A stretch of DNA of 64,000 nucleotides from Lachnospiraceae bacterium (GTDB lineage Bacteria > Bacillota > Clostridia > Lachnospirales > Lachnospiraceae), in NCBI GenBank assembly GCA_017553505.1, contig JAFZLD010000025.1, forward strand, positions 1-64,000, written 5' to 3'. Position 1 is the stretch's first letter; each line of letters opens with the position of its first letter. The position numbers were made by a program, and so were the translations under genes. Below the pieces are notes generated by a model. It made no database searches and was not told the origin of the DNA. It saw only the letters and a list, made by a program, of their open reading frames with translations. Below are positions 52,808-62,480 of this stretch, one piece after another.

Positions 52808-53809
52808 ATGTCTTACATCGACGCAATTAAGAAAAAAGCAAAAATTGACAAGAAGACCATTGTGCTTCCCGAGTCCAATGACAAGCGTGTGCTCATCGCT
52901 GCGGCACATATTATAGAGGAAGGCATTGCGGACATCATCATGGTAGGTGATGAAGAAAAGATTATGGATGGCGCAGGCTGGCTTGAAGTAGATCTTTCCG
53001 GTGTTAAGGTTGTCAATCCCAAGACTACGGACAAATTTGACGAATACGCCAATCTTTTATACGAGACACGTAAGGCTAAGGGCATGACAGAGGAGAAGGC
53101 AAGAGAGATTCTTTTGACAGATTATCTTACCTTCGGTGTAATCATGGTTAAGGCCAATGACGCAGACGGTATGGTTGCAGGATGTTGCCACGCTACCGCA
53201 GATACTTTAAGACCCGCACTTCAGATTCTTCATACGGCTCCCGGCGTTAAGCTTGTGTCCGGTTTCTTTATCCTTGATGTGCCGGATTGCAAGTATGGTG
53301 AGAACGGAACTTTCCTTTTCGCAGACTGCGGACTTAACCAGGATCCCAATGCTGAGGAACTTGCGGCTATCGCAGATACCAGTGCCAAGAGCTTTAAGAC
53401 TTTGGTAGGTGCTAAGCCCATTATCGCAATGCTTTCTCACTCCACCAAGGGCAGTGCCAAGCATGCACTTGTAGATAAGGTTGTTGAGGCTACCAACATT
53501 GCTCACGAGCAGTATCCTTCACTTTGCCTCGATGGTGAGCTTCAGCTTGATGCGGCTATCGTTCCTCAGGTTGCCAAGTCCAAGGCGCCCGGCTCAGAAG
53601 TTGCAGGTCACGCCAATGTTCTTGTATTCCCTAACCTTGATGCAGGTAACATCGGTTACAAGCTTGTGCAGAGACTTGGTAAGGCAGAAGCTTACGGACC
53701 TATGCTTCAGGGTATTGCCAAGCCCGTTAACGATCTTTCCCGCGGATGCTCATGGGAAGATATTGTAGGTGTAGTTGCACTTACAGCCGTTCAGGCACAA
53801 TTAAATTAA
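52808..53809 (+). CDS. pta: phosphate acetyltransferase
   Basis: Pta interconverts acetyl-CoA and acetyl phosphate. The 333-residue short-form enzyme shows the conserved VLPESNDKRVLIAA start, MVAGCCHATADTLRPALQI and the C-terminal PVNDLSRG motif. AGGAGG precedes the ATG. Acetate kinase (ackA) usually follows pta in this group, but here the next gene is yceD after 64 bases, with its own promoter. Acetate kinase must be encoded elsewhere, or another kinase is used. Confidence 0.95.
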   Translation: MSYIDAIKKKAKIDKKTIVLPESNDKRVLIAAAHIIEEGIADIIMVGDEEKIMDGAGWLEVDLSGVKVVNPKTTDKFDEYANLLYETRKAKGMTEEKAREILLTDYLTFGVIMVKANDADGMVAGCCHATADTLRPALQILHTAPGVKLVSGFFILDVPDCKYGENGTFLFADCGLNQDPNAEELAAIADTSAKSFKTLVGAKPIIAMLSHSTKGSAKHALVDKVVEATNIAHEQYPSLCLDGELQLDAAIVPQVAKSKAPGSEVAGHANVLVFPNLDAGNIGYKLVQRLGKAEAYGPMLQGIAKPVNDLSRGCSWEDIVGVVALTAVQAQLN

Positions 53810-53817
53810 AAATCCTA

Positions 53818-53846
53818 TTGACATTTCATCCCGACATAGATATAAT
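53818..53846 (+). promoter_or_regulatory. perfect consensus sigma-A promoter before yceD
   Basis: TTGACA (53818-53823) and TATAAT (53841-53846) are exactly 17 bp apart, matching the consensus at every position. The leader would be about 20 bases. Confidence 0.9.
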
Positions 53847-53873
53847 CTCTTGAGTGTGGATAGGAGTGAGAGT

Positions 53874-54395
53874 ATGTTAATTAACCTAACTGAGTACTTT
53901 GAAGTTCAGGGTAAACATGCTGAAATCGAAGTTCCTTATGAAGCGAAGACTTTTAATGACGGATTTAAAGATTACGACATTAAATCTCGTGAGAACTTAA
54001 AGCTTTCGATAGACAATATCGGAGACGGTAAGCTCGAGATTAAGGGTAATATGAACGTAGTACTGGCCGGTGAGTGCAGTCGATGCCTCGAGCCTGTAGA
54101 TGTTCCGGTTTCTTTATCCTTTGAAATTTCCGTAGTGAAGCCTGACGGTTATCATGAAATTGATGAAGATGAGCAGTACTTCATGAACGGTTACGAATTG
54201 GATGCCGAAACTCTTATCGACAATGAAATGATTATGAGCCTGCCTATGAAGGTTTTGTGTAAGGAGACATGCAAGGGATTGTGTCCCGTCTGCGGCAAGA
54301 ACCGAAATTTAGGTGAGTGCGGATGTGATACTTTTATCCCGGACCCCCGCATGGCAGCAATAAGTGATATTTTTAACGCGATTAAGGAGGTGTAA
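53874..54395 (+). CDS. YceD/DUF177 family protein
   Basis: The 173-residue protein has the four-cysteine zinc motif of DUF177: CSRC near 67-70 and CKETCKGLCPVCG near 127-139. The family is almost always next to rpmF and is linked to 23S rRNA processing or accumulation in some organisms. An in-frame TTG at 53850 lies upstream, but AGGAG (53862-53866) points to ATG 53874. rpmF starts two bases after this stop. Confidence 0.9.
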   Translation: MLINLTEYFEVQGKHAEIEVPYEAKTFNDGFKDYDIKSRENLKLSIDNIGDGKLEIKGNMNVVLAGECSRCLEPVDVPVSLSFEISVVKPDGYHEIDEDEQYFMNGYELDAETLIDNEMIMSLPMKVLCKETCKGLCPVCGKNRNLGECGCDTFIPDPRMAAISDIFNAIKEV

Positions 54396-54397
54396 AG

Positions 54398-54577
54398 ATG
54401 TCTATTTGTCCCAAGAATAAATCTTCCAAAGGCAGAAGAGATAAGAGAAGAGCAAACTGGAAGATGAGCGCACCCACATTAGTAAAGTGCTCCAAGTGCG
54501 GCGCCCTTATGATGCCCCACAGAGTTTGCAAGGCTTGCGGTTCCTACAATAAGAAAGAAATCGTAACTGCTGACTAA
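54398..54577 (+). CDS. rpmF: 50S ribosomal protein L32
   Basis: The 59-residue product MSICPKNKSSKGRRDKRRAN... has the L32 start and a zinc-ribbon pair CSKC (31-34) and CKAC (44-47), so it is the zinc-containing (C+) form. AAGGAGG ends just before the yceD stop and serves this ATG. Its conserved place between yceD and plsX supports the call. Confidence 0.95.
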   Translation: MSICPKNKSSKGRRDKRRANWKMSAPTLVKCSKCGALMMPHRVCKACGSYNKKEIVTAD

Positions 54578-54591
54578 TATTTAGCCTTTAC

Positions 54592-54627
54592 AAAGGATTC
54601 CACCGATTTCGGGGAGTCCTTTTTTTC
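54592..54627 (+). terminator. terminator after rpmF
   Basis: AAAGGATTCC (54592-54601) pairs with GGAGTCCTTT (54613-54622), with one G-T wobble, then a T-run. It would lower read-through into plsX. Confidence 0.8.
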
Positions 54628-54656
54628 TTGCTTTTTTTACGATACTTAGGTATAGT
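54628..54656 (+). promoter_or_regulatory. promoter of plsX
   Basis: TTGCTT (54628-54633) and TATAGT (54651-54656) are 17 bp apart, directly after the rpmF terminator. Confidence 0.5.
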
Positions 54657-54704
54657 AAAAGAAGCGATTTTTTATATTCATAAGAACTATGAAAGGGAAT
54701 TCGT

Positions 54705-55715
54705 ATGGCTGAACTTATAAAGGTCTGCGTAGACGCTATGGGCGGCGACAATGCTCCTTCCGAGATTGTTAAAGGTGCCATAGATGCAGTTAATGAATGC
54801 GACAAGATTAAGTTATATCTGGTAGGTCAGGAGGCGGCAGTTAAGCCTGAACTTTCCAAGTATACATATGATTCGGAACGTGTTGAAGTAATCAATGCGG
54901 AAGAAATTATCGATCCCAATGAACCTCCGGTTCTTGCCATCCGTAAGAAGAAAGACTCTTCGATAGTCAAGGGCCTTGAAATGACACGTGACGGTGTATG
55001 CGATGCTTTTGTATCTGCAGGAAGCACCGGCGCTGTTTTGGTAGGCGGTCAGGTTATAGTCGGACGTATTAAGGGCGTTGAGAGACCCCCGCTTGCTCCG
55101 CTTATTCCTACGACTGACGGAGTAGCACTTCTTATAGACTGCGGTGCCAATGTCGATGCGCGTGCCAGCCACCTTGTTCAATTCGCCAAGATGGGTTCCG
55201 TATATATGGAGAACGTAGTGGGTGTTAAGAATCCCCGCGTAGCCATCGTTAATATCGGTGCCGAGGAAGAAAAGGGTAACGCATTGGTTAAGGAGACATA
55301 TCCTTTACTTAAGAACTGTCCCGACATCAATTTTGTAGGCAGTATCGAAGCACGCGATATTCCCAAGGGCAATGCCGATGTTGTGGTATGCGAGGCATTT
55401 ACCGGTAACGTTATTCTTAAGATGTACGAAGGCGTTGCGGATGCTCTTATAAGTGTTATTAAGAAGAGCTTATTATCAAGCCTTAAGACCAAAATCGGCG
55501 CACTTCTTATTAAGAAGGATTTAAAGAAGACGCTTAAGGGATTTTCGCTTGAAGATTACGGCGGAGCACCGCTTCTCGGACTTAACGGACTTGTTATCAA
55601 GACTCACGGAAGTTCCAAGGCTATCGAGATTAAGAATTCCGTTTTGCAGGCAGTAGTATTCAAAGAACAAAGCATCAATGAAAAATTCACCGAAAAGCTT
55701 AAGTCTGCAGATTAA
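54705..55715 (+). CDS. plsX: phosphate acyltransferase PlsX
   Basis: PlsX makes acyl phosphate from acyl-ACP for phospholipid synthesis. The 336-residue product starts with CVDAMGGDNAPSEIVKGA and has the SAGSTGAVLVGG and TDGVALLIDCGAN motifs of the family. GAAAGGGA precedes the ATG. acpP follows, then rnc and smc, in the order common in Clostridia. Confidence 0.95.
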   Translation: MAELIKVCVDAMGGDNAPSEIVKGAIDAVNECDKIKLYLVGQEAAVKPELSKYTYDSERVEVINAEEIIDPNEPPVLAIRKKKDSSIVKGLEMTRDGVCDAFVSAGSTGAVLVGGQVIVGRIKGVERPPLAPLIPTTDGVALLIDCGANVDARASHLVQFAKMGSVYMENVVGVKNPRVAIVNIGAEEEKGNALVKETYPLLKNCPDINFVGSIEARDIPKGNADVVVCEAFTGNVILKMYEGVADALISVIKKSLLSSLKTKIGALLIKKDLKKTLKGFSLEDYGGAPLLGLNGLVIKTHGSSKAIEIKNSVLQAVVFKEQSINEKFTEKLKSAD

Positions 55716-55739
55716 TTGTCAGGAAGTTGGAAGATATTT

Positions 55740-55973
55740 ATGGAAGAAGAAATTTTAAGACAGATTATCGCTGAGGTGATGAAAGTAGACCCCCGCGAAA
55801 TCGATGAAGATACAACTCTTATTGAGGATCTCGGAGCCGATTCTTTGGACATCATGAGAATCATCATTAACATAGAAGAACGGTTCAGCCTCAAACTTCC
55901 CGGAAATGCGGTCAATGAACTTCTTACTCCGGCAGATGCAATTAAAATGATTAAAAAAGTAAAGAAAGCGTAA
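55740..55973 (+). CDS. acpP: acyl carrier protein
   Basis: This is a 77-residue ACP with phosphopantetheine attachment at Ser35 in LGADSLDIM. The in-frame TTG at 55716 would add eight unusual residues; ATG 55740 gives the normal start. The last codons are part of a hairpin with T-rich tail, so the message may end partly here. Confidence 0.93.
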   Translation: MEEEILRQIIAEVMKVDPREIDEDTTLIEDLGADSLDIMRIIINIEERFSLKLPGNAVNELLTPADAIKMIKKVKKA

Positions 55974-55988
55974 GCTTTCTTTATTTTG
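55961..55988 (+). terminator. hairpin at the acpP stop codon
   Basis: AAAGAAAGC (55961-55969) pairs perfectly with GCTTTCTTT (55974-55982) around GTAA, followed by ATTTTG. The acpP stop codon lies in the loop. It may act as a partial terminator before rnc. Confidence 0.6.
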
Positions 55989-56021
55989 CGAGAACCCTTA
56001 CAAATATACGAAAGGTAACTT

Positions 56022-56732
56022 ATGAACTCACAGGAAGCGATTGAGAGCATTGAGCGTGAAATAGGCTATACCTTTAATAACAAGGAATTACTCCTTGAAG
56101 CGCTCACACACAGTTCTTATACCAACGAAATGAAGATCAATAAGCGCAATCACTATGAGCGCCTTGAGTTTCTAGGTGATGCCGTTTTGGAACTTTTGTC
56201 GAGCGAATTTCTTTTTGCAAGATTTCCCGATGTTCCCGAAGGCGGACTATCCAAGAAACGAGCTTCCATGGTATGCGAGCAATCCCTTGCGATATGCGCA
56301 AGAAGCATGAATCTCGGCGACTACCTTTTCTTTGGCAAAGGCGAAGAAGCGGCAGGCGGTCGTAACAAAGATTCTATCCTTGCGGATGTTACGGAGGCGG
56401 TACTCGGTGCCATTTATCTGGACGGCGGTCTTGAGCGTGCGCGCGACTATGTCAACAGACATGTTCTTTATGAGCTCAAGGAAGATGAGCTTTTTGTGGA
56501 CAGCAAGACTATCCTGCAGGAGAAAGTTCAGCATTTTAACGAGGGCAGCGTCCTTGAATATACGGTAATCAAGGAGTCGGGCCCTGAGCACGCCAAGATT
56601 TTTACGGTTCAGGTAAGTCTTGACGGCAAGCCCTTAGCTGAGGGTGAAGGTCACACCAAGAAATCAGCTCAGCAGGAAGCAGCTAAGGCTGCAATTCCCG
56701 TAGTCGAAAAATACGATTGGAAGACAGTTTAA
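56022..56732 (+). CDS. rnc: ribonuclease III
   Basis: RNase III cleaves double-stranded RNA, including rRNA precursors. The 236-residue enzyme has the signature ERLEFLGDAVLEL (46-58) with metal-binding Glu49 and Asp53, a second acidic site in DVTEAVLGAIYLDGG, and a C-terminal double-stranded RNA-binding domain (about 160-230). CGAAAGG precedes the ATG. smc starts two bases after the stop. Confidence 0.96.
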   Translation: MNSQEAIESIEREIGYTFNNKELLLEALTHSSYTNEMKINKRNHYERLEFLGDAVLELLSSEFLFARFPDVPEGGLSKKRASMVCEQSLAICARSMNLGDYLFFGKGEEAAGGRNKDSILADVTEAVLGAIYLDGGLERARDYVNRHVLYELKEDELFVDSKTILQEKVQHFNEGSVLEYTVIKESGPEHAKIFTVQVSLDGKPLAEGEGHTKKSAQQEAAKAAIPVVEKYDWKTV

Positions 56733-56733
56733 A

Positions 56734-59700
56734 ATGTATTTAAAAAGTATCGAAGTACACGGATTTAAATCCTTTGCAAATAAAATACTCTTTAATTTCG
56801 AAGAAGGTATCACGGGTATAGTGGGCCCCAACGGTTCCGGTAAGAGTAACGTTGCCGATGCCGTAAGATGGGTTCTTGGTGAGCAGCGTATCAAGCAGCT
56901 CCGCGGTGCCTCTATGCAGGACGTTATTTTCTCGGGTACAGAACTTCGAAAGCCCATGAGCTACGCATATGTAGCCATCACTCTTGACAATTCGGATCAC
57001 AAACTCGCCATAGATTACGATGAAGTAACCGTTGCCAGACGTATCTATCGTTCCGGTGAGAGTGAGTATCTTATTAACGGCACAGTCTGCCGTCTTAAAG
57101 ACGTCAATGAACTTTTCTACGACACAGGTATAGGTAAGGAAGGCTATTCCATCATCGGACAGGGCCAGATTGACAAGATCCTTTCCGGCAAGCCCGAGGA
57201 TCGTCGTGAGCTTTTTGACGAAGCCGCAGGTATTGTTAAGTTTAAGCACCGCAAGGAAACCGCAGTTAAGAAACTTGAATCCGAAGAGGCTAACCTTGTA
57301 CGTGTTAAGGACATCCTTGCCGAGCTTGAAAAGCAGGTAGGTCCCCTTGAAAAGCAGGCTGAAGTAGCCAAGATTTACCTTAAGAAAAAGGAAGAACTCA
57401 AGTCTTTGGACGTTAACGTATTCCTTCTTGAGAATAACCGTCTCAAAGAGCAGCTTGATTCCGTTCTTGAAAAGTCCCGCATTGCTACCGACGAGTACGA
57501 CGAGACCAATGCCCGTTTCGAGAACACCAAGAACGAATACGAGCAGATTGAAGAAGAAATCGCAATCTTAAATGACAAGATTGAAACCGCAAGAGCAGAC
57601 CTCTCCAACACCAACGTTTTAAGAGAAAAACTCGAAGGCGAAATCCTTGTATTAAAAGAACAGATTAAGTCAGGCAAGGTCAATGAAGAGAACTTACGCG
57701 AGCGTCTGGTTGTAATCAATCGCGACCGTGAGTCTCGTGAGAAAAACCGCGACGAAGTTCTCAAAGAAAAGAAAGTTAACGATGAACAGATGGCTTCCCT
57801 CGTCGAAAGCAAGAACGAGGCTCAGGAGCTTCTTTCGAATGTTCAGAAACAGATAGAAGAATTAACCGCCAAGATCGAAGACGGTAAAAACACCATTATA
57901 GGCGAGCTCAATCACCGTGCCACCATCAAGGCCGAAATCGGTCGTTATGACACGATGAAAGAGCAGATCAATATCCGTAAGGCAGAGCTTAATTCCAAGC
58001 TCCTTGCGGCCAAGTCCGATGAGGTTAAGCAGGACGAAGACATCAAGAAATTCCTTGAAGAACAGGAAGCAATCGATGCTGAAATCGCCGAGATGAACGA
58101 GACCCTCAAGAAGGGCGAAAGCACTGTTGAAGGCATCCGTTCCACCCTTTCCGACAAGGACAAGGAATTAAGAGAGATTCAGACTCTTTACACTCAGGAT
58201 AAGTCCAAGCTCGAAGCGCTCACTAACATTACCGAACGTTATGAAGGTTACGGCGGCAGTGTCAAGAAAGTCATGGAGCAGAAGGATACCACAAAGGGTA
58301 TCATCGGTGTGGTTGCCGACATCATCAAGGTTGAAGAGAAATACGAGACTGCCATCGAGACAGCACTCGGCGGTAACATCCAGAACATCGTTACCGATGA
58401 CGAGAACACCGTTAAGAAGATGATTGCATTCCTTAAGAAGAATCGTTTAGGACGTGCCACCTTCTTACCCCTTACCGGTATTGCCAAGCCTCAGGAGTTT
58501 AAGACTCCCGAAGTTCTCAAGGAAAAAGGCGTAATCGGCATGGCCGACGAGCTCGTATCCACAGACAAGAAATACGCTAACGTAGCCAAGGCTATGCTCG
58601 GCCGTATCGTAGTAGTAGATAACGTCGACAACGCTATAGCAATATTCAAAAAGTTCGAGCAGGGCGTTCGAATGGTTACCCTAGAAGGCGAATTGTTCGT
58701 ACCCGGCGGTGCAATTTCCGGCGGTGCCTTCAAGAACTCCTCCAATCTCTTAAGCCGTCGCCGTGAGATTGAAGAACTTGAGAAGAAGATCAAAGAATAT
58801 AAACAGCAGATTGCCGACACAGAGAAGGAAATCGAAGAGTTAAAGCAGAAGCGTAACAAGCTTCGCATGGACAACGAATCCTTAAAGGTCGACATTCAGA
58901 AGAAATATATCGAGCAGAACACCGCTCTCTTAAATGTAGAGAAGGCCAAGGAGAAAAAGAACGAGGCCATTTTAGGTTCCGTTAACCTCCGCAACGAAGG
59001 CGTTGAGATTGAAGAACAGCTCAAAGAAATCGACCTTCGCAAAGAAGAAATTATCAAGACTTTGTCCGATTCCGAAACTCTCGAGAAAGATTTGACCAAG
59101 AAAATCGCCGAGGACTCTTCGGAACTTGACTTAATAAGAGAGAGAGAAAGCGAATACTCCACAGACCTCACCAGGTGGGATCTTGAAGTTAACAAGATGC
59201 TTCAGAAGCAGGATTTCGTTAACCAGAACTTACATCGTATCGAGGACGAAATCAGCCGCTTTGTAATCGATGCCCGTGAACTCGAGGATAAGATTACCAA
59301 GGGCGAAGAAGAAATGGCTCTCAAGGAATCCAACATTTCCGAAATTGAGAAGACTATTGTCGAAAGCCACTCTTCTCAGGATAAGAAACAGACAGAACTT
59401 ACCGAAGACATCAACAAGCGCGACATCCTTAACGAGAAGCAGAAATCCTTCTTTAAGACCAGAGAAGAGATTTCAGACCGCATCTCAGCCCTCGACAAGG
59501 AAATCTACAGGCTCAACGCTCAGAAAGAGAAATTCGAAGAAGCAATCGAGACCCAGATTTCTTACATGTGGGAAGAATACGAGATTACTCTTTCCGATGC
59601 CGGTTCTTTAAGAGACGAGTCCATGACCGACCTTACCGGTATGAAGAAAGAAATCAGCAAGGTTAAGGACGCCATTAAGAAACTCGGTGACGTTAACGTT

Positions 59701-60294
59701 AACGCTATCGAAGACTACAGAAACTTAATGGAGCGTTACACCTTCCTTAAGACTCAGCATGACGACCTTGTAGAGGCCAAGGAAACCTTACAGGGCATTA
59801 TTACCGAACTTGACGAAGCAATGCGTAAGCAGTTCGCCGAAAGCTTCAAAGACATCAACGAAGAATTCGACAAAGTATTCAAAGAACTCTTCGGAGGCGG
59901 TAAAGGAACCCTTGAACTCATCGAGGAAGAAGACATTCTCGAGGCAGGTATTCGTATCATCGCTCAGCCCCCGGGAAAGAAACTTCAGAACATGATGCAG
60001 CTTTCCGGTGGTGAGAAGGCACTTACGGCGATAGCACTTCTTTTTGCAATACAGAACCTTAAGCCTTCACCTTTCTGTCTTCTTGACGAAATTGAGGCGG
60101 CGCTTGACGAAAGCAACGTAGATCGCTTCGCCAAGTACCTCCATAAGCTTACCAAGCACACCCAGTTCATCGTAATCACCCATAGACGCGGTACCATGCA
60201 GAAGGCTGACCGTCTCTACGGTATTACCATGCAGGAGAAGGGTGTATCTGCACTTGTAAGTGTTAATTTGATTGATAAGGATTTGGATGATTAA
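56734..60294 (+). CDS. smc: chromosome segregation protein SMC
   Basis: SMC dimers compact and organise the chromosome together with ScpA and ScpB. The 1186-residue chain has Walker A GPNGSGKSN (31-39), a long coiled coil (about 170-500), the hinge (about 510-680), a return coiled coil and the C-terminal head with LSGGEKALTAIALLFAI and Walker B CLLDEIEAALDESN. Length is standard. rnc and ftsY flank it as in Bacillus and Clostridia, and its stop shares a base with the ftsY start. Confidence 0.97.
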   Translation: MYLKSIEVHGFKSFANKILFNFEEGITGIVGPNGSGKSNVADAVRWVLGEQRIKQLRGASMQDVIFSGTELRKPMSYAYVAITLDNSDHKLAIDYDEVTVARRIYRSGESEYLINGTVCRLKDVNELFYDTGIGKEGYSIIGQGQIDKILSGKPEDRRELFDEAAGIVKFKHRKETAVKKLESEEANLVRVKDILAELEKQVGPLEKQAEVAKIYLKKKEELKSLDVNVFLLENNRLKEQLDSVLEKSRIATDEYDETNARFENTKNEYEQIEEEIAILNDKIETARADLSNTNVLREKLEGEILVLKEQIKSGKVNEENLRERLVVINRDRESREKNRDEVLKEKKVNDEQMASLVESKNEAQELLSNVQKQIEELTAKIEDGKNTIIGELNHRATIKAEIGRYDTMKEQINIRKAELNSKLLAAKSDEVKQDEDIKKFLEEQEAIDAEIAEMNETLKKGESTVEGIRSTLSDKDKELREIQTLYTQDKSKLEALTNITERYEGYGGSVKKVMEQKDTTKGIIGVVADIIKVEEKYETAIETALGGNIQNIVTDDENTVKKMIAFLKKNRLGRATFLPLTGIAKPQEFKTPEVLKEKGVIGMADELVSTDKKYANVAKAMLGRIVVVDNVDNAIAIFKKFEQGVRMVTLEGELFVPGGAISGGAFKNSSNLLSRRREIEELEKKIKEYKQQIADTEKEIEELKQKRNKLRMDNESLKVDIQKKYIEQNTALLNVEKAKEKKNEAILGSVNLRNEGVEIEEQLKEIDLRKEEIIKTLSDSETLEKDLTKKIAEDSSELDLIRERESEYSTDLTRWDLEVNKMLQKQDFVNQNLHRIEDEISRFVIDARELEDKITKGEEEMALKESNISEIEKTIVESHSSQDKKQTELTEDINKRDILNEKQKSFFKTREEISDRISALDKEIYRLNAQKEKFEEAIETQISYMWEEYEITLSDAGSLRDESMTDLTGMKKEISKVKDAIKKLGDVNVNAIEDYRNLMERYTFLKTQHDDLVEAKETLQGIITELDEAMRKQFAESFKDINEEFDKVFKELFGGGKGTLELIEEEDILEAGIRIIAQPPGKKLQNMMQLSGGEKALTAIALLFAIQNLKPSPFCLLDEIEAALDESNVDRFAKYLHKLTKHTQFIVITHRRGTMQKADRLYGITMQEKGVSALVSVNLIDKDLDD

Positions 60295-61250
60295 TGGCTG
60301 ATAAGGAGAAAAAAGAAAAAACAGGTTTTTTTGCCAAGTTAAAATCGGGACTTTCCAAGACCAGAAGCGGTTTTGTAAGCGGCATGGATTCAATCTTCAA
60401 AGGCTTTAAGTCTATTGACGAAGAGTTTTATGAAGAACTTGAAGAAATGCTTGTTATGGGCGACGTAGGCATCAACACAACGGAAGAGTTGATTGATGAG
60501 CTCAAAGAATCGGTTAAGAAGAACCACGTTCATGAGCCCGCCGAGTGCCGAGACCTTTTGATTGATTTAATTAAAGAAAAAATGCTTCCGCCGGAAGATG
60601 TGTATTCTTTTACCGACGAGAGAACCGTCATCATGGTGGTAGGCGTTAACGGAGTAGGCAAGACTACAACCGTAGGTAAGCTTGCGGGTCGTATGAAAGA
60701 ATCCGGCAAGAAAGTTTTGGTAGCTGCCGCAGATACCTTCAGAGCCGCCGCCAATGAACAGCTTACCAAATGGGCGGAGAGAGCCGGCGTAGATATAGTT
60801 TCTTCAAGAGAAGGCACAGACCCCGCAAGTGTTGTTTATGACGCTTGTACAGCTGCCAAGGCCAGAAATGTGGATGTTCTGCTATGTGATACTGCAGGAC
60901 GACTTCACAACAAGAAGAATCTTATGGACGAACTTGCCAAGATGAACAGAGTTGTGGACAGAGAGTATCCCGGTGCCAAGCGCGAGACATGGGTAGTACT
61001 TGATGCAACCACAGGCCAGAACGCTCTCCATCAGGCAAGAGAATTTAATGAAGCTGCCAATCTTAACGGAATAGTATTAACCAAGATGGACGGTACTGCC
61101 AAGGGCGGAATCGCCATTGCGATAGCAAGTGAGTTAAATATTCCGGTGAAATATATAGGTGTGGGTGAGGGTATTGATGACCTTCAGAAATTTGATGCAG
61201 ACGAATTTGTAAATGCTTTATTTGATAACGGTGATACCGGGGAGGATTAA
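60294..61250 (+). CDS. ftsY: signal recognition particle receptor FtsY
   Basis: FtsY is the SRP receptor GTPase that guides ribosomes to the membrane. The 318-residue product has a short N-terminal basic region, the four-helix N domain (about 20-100) and the G domain with GVNGVGKTTT (about 119-128), DTAGR and TKMDGTAKGG. The acidic A domain found in Escherichia coli is absent, as usual in Firmicutes. The start overlaps the smc stop. Confidence 0.96.
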   Translation: MADKEKKEKTGFFAKLKSGLSKTRSGFVSGMDSIFKGFKSIDEEFYEELEEMLVMGDVGINTTEELIDELKESVKKNHVHEPAECRDLLIDLIKEKMLPPEDVYSFTDERTVIMVVGVNGVGKTTTVGKLAGRMKESGKKVLVAAADTFRAAANEQLTKWAERAGVDIVSSREGTDPASVVYDACTAAKARNVDVLLCDTAGRLHNKKNLMDELAKMNRVVDREYPGAKRETWVVLDATTGQNALHQAREFNEAANLNGIVLTKMDGTAKGGIAIAIASELNIPVKYIGVGEGIDDLQKFDADEFVNALFDNGDTGED

Positions 61251-61256
61251 CAGAGA

Positions 61257-62474
61257 ATGGATGAGTTGACACTTAAGAACTTTGAGGCGGCTTCCGAGAA
61301 AGTCAAAGAAGTCACCCTTGACACCAAGCTTGTATACAGCGACTATTTCAGTATAAAGACCGGCAATAAGGTCTATCTTAAGCCTGAAAACATGCAGTTT
61401 ACCGGCGCGTACAAGGTTAGAGGCGCATATTATAAGATGAGCACTCTTTCCGACGATGAGCGTAAGAAAGGTATTATTACCGCTTCCGCAGGTAACCATG
61501 CACAGGGCGTTGCTTATGCGGCTAAATGTTACGGTGTTAAGGCAGTTATTGTAATGCCTACCACAACACCTCTTATTAAGGTCAACCGTACCAAGAGTTA
61601 CGGCGCAGAAGTTGTTCTTTACGGAGACGTATACGACGAGGCTTGCCAGAAGGCATATGAACTCGCCGATGAGAAGGGTTATACCTTTATTCATCCTTTT
61701 GATGATTTCGGCGTTGCTACAGGACAGGGCTCCATCGCTATGGAAATTGTCAAGGAGCTTCCCCTTGTTGATTATATTCTGGTACCCATCGGAGGTGGCG
61801 GACTTGCAACAGGTGTTTCCACCCTTGCCAAGATGCTTAATCCCAAGATTAAAGTTATCGGCGTAGAGCCCGAAGGTGCAGCTTGTCTTAAGGCTTCAAT
61901 AGAGGCCGGCAAGGTTGTTACCCTTGATAAGGTTAACACCATCGCAGACGGTACAGCTGTTAAGACTCCCGGCTCCAAGCTTTTCCCTTATCTTCAGAAG
62001 AACCTTGATTCCATCATCACAGTTCCCGACGAAGACCTTGTTGTTGCATTCCTTGACATGGTAGAGAATCACAAGATGGTAGTAGAGAATTCAGGCCTTC
62101 TTTCTGTAGCAGCATTGAGACAGCTTGATGTTAAGGACAAGAAGGTTGTATGTATTCTTTCCGGCGGTAACATGGACGTTATTACAATGTCATCCGTTGT
62201 TTCGCAGGGACTTATTTTAAGAGACAGAATCTTTACCGTATCCGTTTTACTTCCCGACAAGCCCGGTCAGCTTTCAAAGGTTGCCGATGTAATTGCCAAG
62301 CAAAACGGTAACGTAATCAAGCTTGAACACAACCAGTTTGTATCCATCAACAGAAATGCAGCCGTTGAACTTCGTATAACTCTCGAAGCTTTCGGAACCG
62401 AGCACAAAGAAACTATTATCAAGAAACTTGAAGAAGAAGGCTACAAGCCCAGAGTCGTACGCACCAACATTTAA
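61257..62474 (+). CDS. ilvA: threonine ammonia-lyase (biosynthetic/catabolic type, one ACT domain)
   Basis: The PLP enzyme deaminates threonine to 2-oxobutanoate. The 405-residue product has the Schiff-base Lys53 in FTGAYKVRGAY, the glycine loop GGGGLATG, and a C-terminal ACT domain (about 325-402, FTVSVLLPDKPGQLSKVAD). This single-ACT layout matches the 400-residue class found in Firmicutes. GGGGAGG (61239-61245) precedes the ATG. It sits between ftsY and a small AraC gene. Confidence 0.93.
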   Translation: MDELTLKNFEAASEKVKEVTLDTKLVYSDYFSIKTGNKVYLKPENMQFTGAYKVRGAYYKMSTLSDDERKKGIITASAGNHAQGVAYAAKCYGVKAVIVMPTTTPLIKVNRTKSYGAEVVLYGDVYDEACQKAYELADEKGYTFIHPFDDFGVATGQGSIAMEIVKELPLVDYILVPIGGGGLATGVSTLAKMLNPKIKVIGVEPEGAACLKASIEAGKVVTLDKVNTIADGTAVKTPGSKLFPYLQKNLDSIITVPDEDLVVAFLDMVENHKMVVENSGLLSVAALRQLDVKDKKVVCILSGGNMDVITMSSVVSQGLILRDRIFTVSVLLPDKPGQLSKVADVIAKQNGNVIKLEHNQFVSINRNAAVELRITLEAFGTEHKETIIKKLEEEGYKPRVVRTNI

Positions 62475-62480
62475 TAAGCC

